This document shows, piece by piece, positions 1-7,366 of a stretch of DNA of 32,604 bases. The stretch comes from an uncultured Oscillospiraceae bacterium. Lineage in GTDB: Bacteria; Bacillota; Clostridia; Oscillospirales; Ruminococcaceae. The notes under the pieces were generated by a model. The model saw nothing but the letters and a program-made list of their open reading frames with translations. It was not told where the DNA came from and did no database searches. A program made the position numbers and the translations under genes. The stretch is taken from contig CAKTAM010000008.1 of assembly GCA_934527255.1 (NCBI GenBank), forward strand, positions 1 through 32,604. The letters run 5' to 3'. Numbering within the stretch: the stretch's first letter is position 1; each line of letters starts with the position of its first letter.

Positions 1-227
1 ATTTCGCGGCAGCGGAACAGCCGCGCCCCGTTCCAGTCCTCCCGCAGGGGGCCGCGGCGGCTGTAGCCGTCGAACCCGTCCCCCTTTGGGTAGTTGGGCA
101 GCCCGCAGAGCACGTCTACCGCGATGCCGTCCGCCAGAAAGCCCTGTACAATATCGTTGATGCGAAAATTTTCCGGCCAGAAATGCTGGGTGACCAGCAG
201 CAGCCGTCTGATTTTTTCGGTTGTCAA
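1..227 (-). CDS. wbuB: WbuB-like glycosyltransferase (GT4 type), N-terminal part
   Basis: Partial gene: 75 codons lie in the window and the rest is beyond its left edge. The visible N-terminus reads LLLVTQHFWPENFRINDIVQ, then a VLCGLPNYPKGDGFDGY segment, which is the typical opening of WbuB-family group 1 glycosyltransferases. In the E. coli O26 cluster WbuB is the proposed L-FucNAc transferase and follows fnlA-fnlB-fnlC, the same order as here, so transfer of N-acetyl-L-fucosamine to a lipid-linked polysaccharide intermediate at the inner face of the membrane is the likely role (inference). The start is a TTG at 225-227 with an AGGAG eight bases upstream; no in-frame ATG fits as well. It lies 283 bases after fnlC, an unusually wide gap for this cluster, and I see no clear promoter of its own. 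The donor-binding C-terminal domain cannot be checked. Confidence 0.82.
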   Translation of the reverse strand, partial: MTTEKIRRLLLVTQHFWPENFRINDIVQGFLADGIAVDVLCGLPNYPKGDGFDGYSRRGPLREDWNGARLFRCRE

Positions 228-510
228 AACGGCTGCTCCTTTCTGTCGAAAAATGGGGAACTGTCTTTTGAAAGAGAAAAGCGCTTTCTTCGGCGCGGGG
301 CCGCTCTGGTGTGTGCGGCCGCACACATGCCCGCTGCCCCGGCGTTTTTTGCGCAGGCTCTTTTGCTGCTGTGTGACGGGCGCATGCATATGCGCCGGGT
401 GTATGCGCCCGGCAGGTTTGCCGGATGCATTTGGCCGGTGTGTTTGTCAAGCGTGTACACGGGGCACATGCCGGAAAGGCAGGCTGCCCTGTGCAGCCTG
501 CAGCCGGGCG
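228..510. other. Gap between fnlC and wbuB with three palindromes, no gene seen
   Basis: No open frame here has both a ribosome binding site and recognisable protein content. The stretch holds an 18-base perfect palindrome (310-327, containing a NotI-like core), a stem with 8-base arms (378-385 and 403-410) that overlaps an alternative 7-base stem, and a hairpin with 8-base arms (479-486 and 494-501). The last sits nine bases beyond the fnlC stop and could be a weak terminator on the minus strand, but its T tract is poor. Confidence 0.6.
479..501 (-). terminator. Weak hairpin just after fnlC
   Basis: Arms gcaggctg (479-486) and cagcctgc (494-501) are perfect complements with a 7-base loop. 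On the minus strand the stem is followed only by CTTTCC, so it may attenuate rather than stop transcription, or protect the fnlABC mRNA end. Confidence 0.35.
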
Positions 511-1650
511 TCAGCCCTTGCGCCACACCATCTTGTTGACGACCCCTACATAGCTTTGGATGATCCTGACCACCTTGCCCGAAACATCCTCGGTATAGGC
601 GGGCACGGGAATGCCGAAGTCGCCGTTTTCGTTCATGGCGACTGCCGTCGCCACGGCCTGGGCAATGCCGTCGCCCGCAATGCCTGCCAGCACAAAGCAG
701 CCCTTGTCCAGCGCTTCGGGACGCTCGGTCGAGGTGCGGATGCACACCGCGGGGAACGGGCGGCCGATGCTGGTGAAAAAGCTGCTCTCCTCGGGCAGCG
801 TGCCGGAATCGGACACCACGCAGAACGCATTCATCTGCAGGCAGTTGTAATCGTGAAAGCCCAGCGGCTGGTGCAGGTGCACCCGCTCATCCAGTGCAAA
901 GCCGCGCTCGGTGAGAAATTTACGGCTGCGCGGGTGGCAGGAATAAAGAATGGGCATATCGTACTGCCGCGCCAGCTGGTTGATGCCGTTGAACAGGCTG
1001 GTGAAGTTGGCCTCGGTATCAATGTTCTCCTCGCGGTGGGCCGACAGCAGAATATAGCCCTTCGGGGTCAGCCCCAGCCGGGCCAGCACGTCGCTTTTTT
1101 CAATTTGCGGCAGGTTGGCGCGCAGCACCTCCGCCATGGGACTGCCGGTGACATAGGTGCGCTCCTTCGCGGTGCCCTCGGCGTTCAGGTAGCGGCGGGC
1201 ATGCTCGGAATAGCACAGGTTGACATCGGAGATATGGTCGACGATGCGGCGGTTGGTCTCCTCCGGCAGGCATTCGTCAAAGCAGCGGTTGCCTGCCTCC
1301 ATGTGAAAAATGGGAATGTGCAGCCGCTTGGCGCTGATGGCCGAAAGACAGCTGTTGGTGTCGCCCAGAATCAGCAGGGCGTCGGGCTTCTGCTCGGCCA
1401 TCAGCCGATAGCTTCTGGCAATGATGTTGCCGATGGTCTCACCCAGGTCGCTGCCGACCGCCTCCAGATAAAAATCCGGGGCGCGCAGGCCGAGATCCTC
1501 AAAAAAGATCTGGTTGAGGGTATAGTCGTAATTCTGCCCGGTGTGCACCAGGATCTGGTCAAAGTACACATCGCACTTTTTGATGACGGCACTCAGGCGG
1601 ATGATCTCCGGCCGGGTGCCGATGATGGTCATGATCTTCAGCTTGTTCAT
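511..1650 (-). CDS. fnlC: UDP-FucNAc pathway 2-epimerase (FnlC/CapG)
   Basis: A 379-residue protein of the non-hydrolysing UDP-GlcNAc 2-epimerase fold (WecB-like). It starts IGTRPEIIRLSAVIKK and carries the conserved LVHTGQNYD, LGDTNSCLSAISAKR, FHMEAGNRCFDECLPEETNR and HREEN segments. In the UDP-L-FucNAc route CapG/FnlC performs the last step, C2 epimerisation of UDP-N-acetyl-L-pneumosamine to UDP-N-acetyl-L-fucosamine in the cytoplasm. The length agrees with the family. The assignment to FnlC rather than generic WecB rests on the two preceding genes, fnlA and fnlB. The ATG has an AAGGAG at good spacing and lies 24 bases after the fnlB stop, so the genes should be co-transcribed and probably translated in sequence. 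Confidence 0.92.
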   Translation of the reverse strand: MNKLKIMTIIGTRPEIIRLSAVIKKCDVYFDQILVHTGQNYDYTLNQIFFEDLGLRAPDFYLEAVGSDLGETIGNIIARSYRLMAEQKPDALLILGDTNSCLSAISAKRLHIPIFHMEAGNRCFDECLPEETNRRIVDHISDVNLCYSEHARRYLNAEGTAKERTYVTGSPMAEVLRANLPQIEKSDVLARLGLTPKGYILLSAHREENIDTEANFTSLFNGINQLARQYDMPILYSCHPRSRKFLTERGFALDERVHLHQPLGFHDYNCLQMNAFCVVSDSGTLPEESSFFTSIGRPFPAVCIRTSTERPEALDKGCFVLAGIAGDGIAQAVATAVAMNENGDFGIPVPAYTEDVSGKVVRIIQSYVGVVNKMVWRKG

Positions 1651-1674
1651 GCGTTCTCCTTGCCGCGCGGCGCG

Positions 1675-2805
1675 TCACACCGGCAGAAACCAGGTGTCGG
1701 GGCGTTTGGGGTCAAACGGTTCGTTGGCCCACATGACGGTCACCATATCCTCATCGCCCACGTTTTCAATGCTGTGGGTATAGCCGGTGGGAATATCCAC
1801 CACCTGCAGCCGGTCGCCGCTGACGGGGTACTCGATGACCTCATCCGAGTCCACCCGGCGCAGGCGGATGAGCCCGCGCCCGTGCACCACCAGAAATTTT
1901 TCGTTTTTGGAGTGATGCCAGTGGTTGCCCTTGACAATGCCCGGGTGAGAGATGTTGACCGAGACCTGCCCCGCGTTGGCGGTGCGCAGAAACTCGGTAA
2001 AGCTGCCGCGGTCATCGGCATGCATGGTCAGCGGGTAGGCAAAGGCATCCGTTGGCAGATAGCTTAAATAGGTGCTGTACAGCCGCGAGGTGAGCGGGTC
2101 GGCCATATCCGGCACCGCCAGCGTGGTGCGGCAGGCGGCAAAGCTGCCGATGATCTCGGCCAGCGCGCCCAGTGTGGTTTCATACACCGGCGTTACCCGG
2201 CAGATGGGGCGGCGGCTGCGGTCGGCCATCACCAGCCCGTCCATGGCGCGGATGAGGCATTCGGCCACATCGTCCACATACACCAGCGGCAGGGTAAAGG
2301 CGGGGTCACGCACCTGCAGGGGCAGGCCGTGCGCCGCGTTGTAGCAGAACGTGGCCACCACGCTGTTATAATTGGGGCGGCACCATTTGCCGAACACCCC
2401 CGGCAGGCGGAACACATACGCCCGCGTGCCCACGGCGGCCGCGTGGTCAAAAATCAGCTCCTCGGCCTGCCGCTTGCTGCGGCCGTAGTCGTTTTCCAGC
2501 TCGGCCTGGGTGCTGCTGGTCACGGCGATGGGGCAGCGGTTGCCCGCCGCCTGCAGCAGTGCCAGCAGCTGTTCGGTAAAGCCGCGGTTGCCGGTGTAAA
2601 ACTCGGCGGGGTCCGTCGGGCGGTTGATCCCCGCCAGATGAAATACAAACGCCGCCTGCCCCGCATACTGCGCCAGCAGGGCAGGGTCGGTATCCACATC
2701 AAACAACAGCAGGTTTTCATACCCGCGGTTCTGCAGCTGCGCCGTCAGATTCCTGCCGATAAAGCCGCGCGCGCCGGTGATGAGAATAGCGTCGGTCTTC
2801 TGCAT
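1675..2805 (-). CDS. fnlB: Bifunctional UDP-sugar reductase with cupin domain (FnlB/CapF)
   Basis: A 376-residue two-domain protein. The N-terminal ~240 residues are a short-chain dehydrogenase/reductase fold with the nucleotide-binding motif ITGARGFIGRNL. The C-terminal ~120 residues are a cupin with the metal-ligand segment NHWHHSKNEKFLVVHG. This architecture is specific to CapF/FnlB, in which the zinc cupin epimerises the 4-keto sugar from CapE at C3 and the reductase domain reduces it with NADPH to UDP-N-acetyl-L-pneumosamine (established for Staphylococcus aureus CapF). It is complete and of normal length. The start ATG follows an AAGGGAGGG site, 28 bases after the fnlA stop. Confidence 0.94.
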   Translation of the reverse strand: MQKTDAILITGARGFIGRNLTAQLQNRGYENLLLFDVDTDPALLAQYAGQAAFVFHLAGINRPTDPAEFYTGNRGFTEQLLALLQAAGNRCPIAVTSSTQAELENDYGRSKRQAEELIFDHAAAVGTRAYVFRLPGVFGKWCRPNYNSVVATFCYNAAHGLPLQVRDPAFTLPLVYVDDVAECLIRAMDGLVMADRSRRPICRVTPVYETTLGALAEIIGSFAACRTTLAVPDMADPLTSRLYSTYLSYLPTDAFAYPLTMHADDRGSFTEFLRTANAGQVSVNISHPGIVKGNHWHHSKNEKFLVVHGRGLIRLRRVDSDEVIEYPVSGDRLQVVDIPTGYTHSIENVGDEDMVTVMWANEPFDPKRPDTWFLPV

Positions 2806-2833
2806 GAGGCGTTTTCCCTCCCTTTGCCGGAAG

Positions 2834-3856
2834 TTACTTTTTCAGCAGCTCCCGAACATAATCCGTCGTCAGAATCTTCTGCACCACGCCGTCGATATCC
2901 AGCTGGCGGGTGTTGTGGCTGGTATAGCTTTCGTCGGCCTGCGTCTGCACCTTGCCGTCGACGAAATATTTGTCATAGTTGAGGTCGCGGGCGTCGGCCG
3001 CCACGCGGAAATAGCCGCCCATATCCTCGCTGCGGGTGCGCTCCTCGGCGGTCAGCAGCGTTTCGTACAGCTTTTCACCGTGACGGGTGCCGATGATGTG
3101 CATGCCGGTGTCGCCGAACAGGCGCTGCACCGCCGCCGCCAGATCGCCGATGGTGCAGGCGTCGGCCTTCTGCACAAACAGGTCGCCGGGGTTGGCATGC
3201 TCAAAGGCAAACAGCACCAGGTCGACCGCCTCGTCCAGATTCATCAGAAAACGGGTCATGGCAGGGTCGGTGACGGTGATGGGCTTGCCCGCGGCGATCT
3301 GGTCGATAAACAGCGGAATGACGCTGCCGCGGCTGCACATGACGTTGCCGTACCGGGTGCAGCAGATGGTGGTCGTGCCTGCCGCCTCGCGCGCACGCGC
3401 GCCGATCACCTTTTCCATCATGGCCTTGGAAATGCCCATGGCGTTGATGGGGTAGGCCGCCTTGTCGGTGGAAAGGCAGACCACCTTTTTCACCCCGGCA
3501 TCAATGGCGGCCGAAAGCAGGTTGTCGGTGCCGATGATGTTGGTGCGCACCGCCTCCATGGGGAAAAACTCGCAGCTGGGCACCTGTTTGAGCGCCGCCG
3601 CGTGGAAAATATAATCGACCCCTTTCACGGCGGGGCGGATGCTGTCGATATTGCGCACGTCGCCGATGTAAAAGCGCACCTTACCGGCATAATCGGGCAG
3701 GCGGGCCTGCAGCTCGTGGCGCATATCGTCCTGCTTTTTCTCGTCACGGCTGAAGATGCGAATCTCGCCGATACCGGTGGTCAGAAAATGCTTGAGCACC
3801 GTGTTGCCGAAGCTGCCGGTGCCGCCGGTGATCAGAAGGGTCTTTCCGTCAAACAT
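2834..3856 (-). CDS. fnlA: UDP-GlcNAc 4,6-dehydratase/5-epimerase (FnlA/CapE)
   Basis: A 340-residue SDR enzyme that starts UDP-L-FucNAc synthesis by converting UDP-GlcNAc to a 4-keto-6-deoxy sugar. The Rossmann motif ITGGTGSFGNT is at residues 9-19. The region LSTDKAAYPINAMGISK holds the catalytic MxxxK (Met140, Lys144) that replaces the usual YxxxK in CapE-type inverting dehydratases. The ATG at 3854-3856 is chosen because the protein begins MFDGKTLLITGG as in homologues and an AGAGGA lies nine bases upstream. The frame stays open far upstream, but that part is low-complexity, Arg/Pro-rich and not conserved-looking. It is the first gene of the minus-strand operon, with a promoter about 75 bases upstream. 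Confidence 0.93.
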   Translation of the reverse strand: MFDGKTLLITGGTGSFGNTVLKHFLTTGIGEIRIFSRDEKKQDDMRHELQARLPDYAGKVRFYIGDVRNIDSIRPAVKGVDYIFHAAALKQVPSCEFFPMEAVRTNIIGTDNLLSAAIDAGVKKVVCLSTDKAAYPINAMGISKAMMEKVIGARAREAAGTTTICCTRYGNVMCSRGSVIPLFIDQIAAGKPITVTDPAMTRFLMNLDEAVDLVLFAFEHANPGDLFVQKADACTIGDLAAAVQRLFGDTGMHIIGTRHGEKLYETLLTAEERTRSEDMGGYFRVAADARDLNYDKYFVDGKVQTQADESYTSHNTRQLDIDGVVQKILTTDYVRELLKK

Positions 3857-3935
3857 ACGCGTGTATCCTCTTTCTGCGGCCCCGGCCGCCGCTTTGCCGC
3901 CGGAAGCCTGTACAAATGTTACAGAATCGTCATTT

Positions 3936-3964
3936 AGTATAGCACAATCCCGCCGCCTTTTCCA
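3936..3964 (-). promoter_or_regulatory. Promoter of fnlABC operon
   Basis: Reading the minus strand: -35 TGGAAA (3959-3964), 17-base spacer, -10 TATACT (3936-3941). The leader to the fnlA start is about 75 bases. Confidence 0.6.
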
Positions 3965-4349
3965 TGGAAAAGCGCAAAAAAGCCGGAATCTTTTTCGAAA
4001 AACGCCGAAACGGCGGCCGCCGCCAAAAAAGCCCCGGCAAAAAACGGGGCGGCGGCAGAAAGGGCTGCGGCGGGAAAGAACGGCAGCGGTCAGGTGCGGT
4101 CGGGATGGCAGGGCAGGGCTGCCGCTGACCCTGCCGCGGGGCATCCGGCGGCGCTTTGCGGCAATTTCCGCCGCGCCGCCGCGGCAAACGGGGGGCTTTG
4201 CGTGCTGCCGCAGGCGGGTGCAAAAGCACTTTTCTCTGCTGCCGCCGGGGAAAACAGCCCGGGCCGCCCGGGGAGAAAGGGCTGGCCGGAAAGCGGCTGA
4301 CAGCGGCGATCCTTCCAAACCGCCCTGCTGCCCCGGCGCGCATTTTCCG

Positions 4350-4377
4350 TTGCATTTTCGGCGGTTTATGTTATACT
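4350..4377 (+). promoter_or_regulatory. Promoter of pepT
   Basis: -35 TTGCAT (4350-4355), 16-base spacer and extended -10 TGTTATACT with TATACT at 4372-4377. The weak -35 is compensated by the TGn extension. Confidence 0.65.
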
Positions 4378-4470
4378 GAAAGAAAAAAGCGGCCGCGCCC
4401 CTGCGCCCCCTGCGCGGGGAACGCGCCGCCATCCCATGCGGGCGCACCGCCCCGGAAAGGAAACCGAACC

Positions 4471-5694
4471 ATGACTGTTGAAGAGCTGTTTCTCAAGTAT
4501 GTGAAGATCCACTCCGTCTCCAAGGAAGGGCCGGAGACCAACCCCACCAACCCCATTGAATGGGATATGGCCGCCGCCGTTGCGGAGGATATGCGCGCCA
4601 TCGGCCTGCAGAATGTGACCGTCGCCGACAATTGCTATGTTTACGGCTGGTTGGAGGCCACCCCCGGCTGCGAGGCGGCCCCGGCGCTGGGCTTTATTGC
4701 CCATATGGATACCGCGCCGGATTTCTGCGGCGAAAACGTGCATCCCTGCATTCATGAAAACTACGACGGCGGCGACCTTGTGCTGGGCGCCGGGCGCACC
4801 CTGAGCGTGCGCAATTTCCCGCACCTGCCCTCGCTGAAGGGCAAGACCCTCATCACCACCGACGGCAGCACGCTGCTGGGGGCGGATGACAAGGCGGGCA
4901 TTGCCGAAATTCTCGCCATGGTGCAGCAGGTCATTGCCGAAAAGATCCCGCACGGGCGGCTGTGCATCGGCTTTACGCCGGATGAGGAGGTCGGCCTTGG
5001 CGCGGCCGGGTTCGACATTGCCGGGTTCGGCGCAAAGTACGCTTACACCGTGGATGGCGGCGAGGTGAACAACGTCGATTATGAAAACTTCAACGCGGCG
5101 GGCGCGACGGTCACGTTCCGCGGCTTTAATGTGCACCCCGGCAGCGCCAAAAACACCATGGTGAACGCTGCGCTGCTGGCCATGGAGTTCAACGCCATGC
5201 TGCCCGCGGGCAGCACCCCGGCCCACACCGACGGGCGCGAGGGCTTCTTCCATCTGTGCCACATGAGCGGCGACGTGGAGGCCGCCGAGCTGAGCTACAT
5301 CGTGCGCGACCATGACGCCGTGCTGTTTGCCGCGCGGCAGGGCCAGCTGCGGCACATCACCGACCTGATGAACGAAAAATACGGCGAGGGCACCGTGACC
5401 CTGACCCTGCACGAGCAGTACCGCAACATGGTCGAGCACATCCGCCCGGCGTTCCATCTGGTGGAAAATGCCCGCAAGGCCATTGCCGCCCAGGGGCTGA
5501 CCCCGGCCAGCGTGCCCATCCGCGGCGGCACCGACGGCGCGCATCTGTCGCGCAGCGGCCTGCCCTGCCCCAACCTGGGCACCGGCGGCTGGGCGGCGCA
5601 CGGCCCGTATGAGCACATTGCCGTGGAGGATATGCACACCATGGTGCGCATTCTGAAAGAGATCGTGACGCTGTATGCCGACCATCGGGATTGA
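4471..5694 (+). CDS. pepT: Peptidase T (tripeptidase, M20 family)
   Basis: A 407-residue cytoplasmic zinc aminopeptidase that releases the N-terminal residue from tripeptides. Metal and catalytic residues of PepT are visible: HMDTAPD (His78, Asp80), GSTLLGADDKAG (Asp140), TPDEEVG (Glu172, Glu173), TVDGGE (Asp195), and the dimerisation-domain motif HPGSAKNTMVNA. The length matches the family (about 405-410). The ATG has a GGAAAGG upstream. The frame is open upstream but that part is low-complexity. Its last 20 bases overlap the proposed start of tadA, suggesting one transcript pepT-tadA-SDR. Confidence 0.96.
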   Translation: MTVEELFLKYVKIHSVSKEGPETNPTNPIEWDMAAAVAEDMRAIGLQNVTVADNCYVYGWLEATPGCEAAPALGFIAHMDTAPDFCGENVHPCIHENYDGGDLVLGAGRTLSVRNFPHLPSLKGKTLITTDGSTLLGADDKAGIAEILAMVQQVIAEKIPHGRLCIGFTPDEEVGLGAAGFDIAGFGAKYAYTVDGGEVNNVDYENFNAAGATVTFRGFNVHPGSAKNTMVNAALLAMEFNAMLPAGSTPAHTDGREGFFHLCHMSGDVEAAELSYIVRDHDAVLFAARQGQLRHITDLMNEKYGEGTVTLTLHEQYRNMVEHIRPAFHLVENARKAIAAQGLTPASVPIRGGTDGAHLSRSGLPCPNLGTGGWAAHGPYEHIAVEDMHTMVRILKEIVTLYADHRD

Positions 5695-6286
5695 ACCGGC
5701 TGCTCCGGCCGAGCGCCAGCCGATGCAGTCGGTTGCCCCGGCCGGGGAAAAAGCAGGCGACGCTGTGCCCGGCGGCCCGGCCGCACAGGCTGCGGACGAG
5801 CGCTTCATGCAGCTGGCGCTGGCACAGGCCCGGCAGGCGGCTGCGGAGGGCGAGGTGCCCGTCGGGGCCGTGGTTGTGCGCGGAGGGCAGGTCATCGCCG
5901 CCGCGCACAACCGCCGCCAGAACGACAAAAACGCGCTGGCGCACGCCGAGTGCCTGGCCATTGCCGAGGCCTGCGCGGTGCGCGGCGGCTGGCAGCTGTG
6001 GGACTGTGAGCTGTATGTGACCATGGAGCCCTGCCCCATGTGCGCCGGGGCCATTGTCAACAGTCGCATCCGCCGGGTGGTGTGGGGCGCGGCCGATGCC
6101 CGGGCGGGCTGCTGCGGCAGTGTGATCGATCTGTTCACGCTGCCGTTCAACCACCGCCCGCAAAGCGTGGGGGGCGTGTGCGCCGACGAGTGCGCCGCCC
6201 TGCTGCAGGGCTTTTTTACCGACCTTCGCGGGCGGCTGCGCAGCCGTCCGCGCTGGCGGCCGTCAACGCAGGAGGAAACGCCATGA
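5675..6286 (+). CDS. tadA: tRNA-specific adenosine deaminase
   Basis: Deaminates adenosine at the wobble position of tRNA-Arg(ACG) to inosine. The zinc site is clear: HAE (His90, Glu92) and PCPMC (Cys120, Cys123), with the family segments VPVGAVVV and AHNRR. The protein is 203 residues from the ATG at 5675, about 45 longer at the N-terminus than typical TadA, whose core begins near residue 43 (DERFMQLALAQARQAA). The extension is Pro/Ala-rich and the 5675 start has only a weak AAAGAG upstream. Starts at 5723 or 5807 are possible, although no strong ribosome binding site precedes either. The stop overlaps the start of the next gene (ATGA), so translation is coupled. Confidence 0.9.
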   Translation: MPTIGIEPAAPAERQPMQSVAPAGEKAGDAVPGGPAAQAADERFMQLALAQARQAAAEGEVPVGAVVVRGGQVIAAAHNRRQNDKNALAHAECLAIAEACAVRGGWQLWDCELYVTMEPCPMCAGAIVNSRIRRVVWGAADARAGCCGSVIDLFTLPFNHRPQSVGGVCADECAALLQGFFTDLRGRLRSRPRWRPSTQEETP

Positions 6287-7017
6287 AAACCGTCTGGATC
6301 ACCGGCGGCAGCCGCGGCATCGGCGCAGCCGCCGCCGAGCGTTTTGCGCGGGAGGGCTGGCAGGTCGCCATTGGCTGGCGCAGCGGGCGTGAGCGTGCCG
6401 AGGCGCTGGCCTCCCGGCTGAACGCCGCACGCCCCGGCGCGGCGCTGGCCGTGCCGGTGGATGTGACCGACCCCGCCGGGGTGCGCGCAGGCTTTGCCGC
6501 CGTCGAGCGCGCCTTTGGCCGGGTGGATTGTCTGGTCAACAATGCCGGCATTGCCCGGCAGCAGCTGTTCGGCGATGTGACCGAGGCCGATTGGGACGAT
6601 ATGTTCGATGTCACCTGCAAGGGAATGTACCGCACGGTGCAGGCGGTGCTGCCGGGCATGCTGCACCGCAAGTGCGGCAGCATTGTCAACGTCTCCTCCA
6701 TCTGGGGGGTGGTCGGCGCCTCGTGCGAGGTGCCCTATTCGGCCGCCAAGGGCGCGGTCATCACCTTTACGCAGGCGCTGGCCAAGGAGCTGGGGCCAAG
6801 CGGCATTCGGGTGAACTGCGTGGCCCCCGGCGTTGTGGATACCGACATGATGGCGGCTTTTTCGTCGGAGGATCGGCAGGCGCTGGCGGAGGAGACCCCG
6901 CTGGGGCGTCTTGGCCGCCCGGAGGAGGTCGCCGCCGCCATCTGCTTCCTGGCCGGGCCGGAGGCCTCGTTCATCACCGGGCAGACGCTGGGCGTGGACG
7001 GCGGCTTTGGCCGCTGA
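6283..7017 (+). CDS. SDR-family oxidoreductase (FabG-like)
   Basis: A 244-residue classical short-chain dehydrogenase. The cofactor motif TGGSRGIG is at residues 7-14, the structural NNAG at 86-89, and the catalytic Ser139 with YxxxK (Tyr152, Lys156). The C-terminal GQTLGVDGGFG closes the fold in the usual way. The sequence is close to 3-oxoacyl-ACP reductase FabG, but no other fatty-acid synthesis gene is near, so the substrate is uncertain and I leave the symbol empty. A strong GGAGG lies seven bases before the ATG, which overlaps the tadA stop by four bases. A good terminator follows at 7117-7150. Confidence 0.9.
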   Translation: MKTVWITGGSRGIGAAAAERFAREGWQVAIGWRSGRERAEALASRLNAARPGAALAVPVDVTDPAGVRAGFAAVERAFGRVDCLVNNAGIARQQLFGDVTEADWDDMFDVTCKGMYRTVQAVLPGMLHRKCGSIVNVSSIWGVVGASCEVPYSAAKGAVITFTQALAKELGPSGIRVNCVAPGVVDTDMMAAFSSEDRQALAEETPLGRLGRPEEVAAAICFLAGPEASFITGQTLGVDGGFGR

Positions 7018-7044
7018 AGGCCCCGCCCGTTTTCCCGATCGGAT

Positions 7045-7101
7045 AAAAAACAGACATCCCCCGCCGCAGGCCGGGCGCATTCCGGTGTACGGCGGGGGAT
7101 G
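7045..7101 (-). terminator. Intrinsic terminator of the DUF3810 operon
   Basis: Perfect 12-base arms, catcccccgccg (7055-7066) and cggcgggggatg (7090-7101), with a 23-base loop. On the minus strand the stem is followed after four bases by six T (7045-7050 read in reverse). Confidence 0.6.
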
Positions 7102-7116
7102 CTTTGGATAAGAGGA

Positions 7117-7150
7117 GAACCGTTTGCCTGGCAAGCGGTTCCCTTTTTTT
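7117..7150 (+). terminator. Intrinsic terminator after the SDR gene
   Basis: Ten-base stem gaaccgtttg/caagcggttc (7117-7126, 7132-7141, one G-T pair), a five-base loop and seven T at 7144-7150. Confidence 0.85.
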
Positions 7151-7366
7151 GATGCGGTGCGGCCGGTCGGCGGCTCTGCCGACTGCTGCCCGCCCAAAAA
7201 AGCGGAGCGCTTTTCCGGGCGGCTTGCGCGGCGGGCAGGGTAAGACCGGCGGGCTTGCGATCCGACAAAGGCGAACGCCGTCGGCCTGCCGCCGGACTGT
7301 TTTTTTGGGGGGCGGCGAGGCTTTTGGGCAAAGGCAGACCGCTTTTTCACGGGCAGGAACGGCGGC

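Larger units (their letters stand above)
3857..4470. other. Divergent intergenic region fnlA/pepT
   Basis: A 614-base stretch with a promoter at each end (fnlA leftward, pepT rightward). The middle is GC-rich with small hairpins (for example gccccg/cggggc near 4033-4053 and the palindrome ggcggccgcc) and one copy of ccgcaggcgg at 4208-4217. I see no gene in it; the open frames on both strands are Arg/Ala/Pro/Gly-rich and lack ribosome binding sites. Confidence 0.6.
7018..7366. other. Convergent intergenic region with two terminators
   Basis: Contains the two hairpins listed separately, then about 215 bases of GC-rich sequence with a small aaaagcg/cgctttt stem near 7200-7220. No gene is supported. 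Confidence 0.6.

Noticed and set aside
420..460. A minus-strand TTGACA in the fnlC-wbuB gap as a wbuB promoter
   Set aside because: No -10-like hexamer at the right distance.
94..2067. A 657-residue open frame on the plus strand opposite fnlC and fnlB
   Set aside because: It is the antisense shadow of GC-rich genes; it has no recognisable domain and no ribosome binding site.
2834..4447. A 537-residue version of FnlA with a ~197-residue N-terminal extension
   Set aside because: The extension is low-complexity and Arg/Pro-rich, crosses the promoter region and lies upstream of a well-placed ribosome binding site and the standard start of the family.
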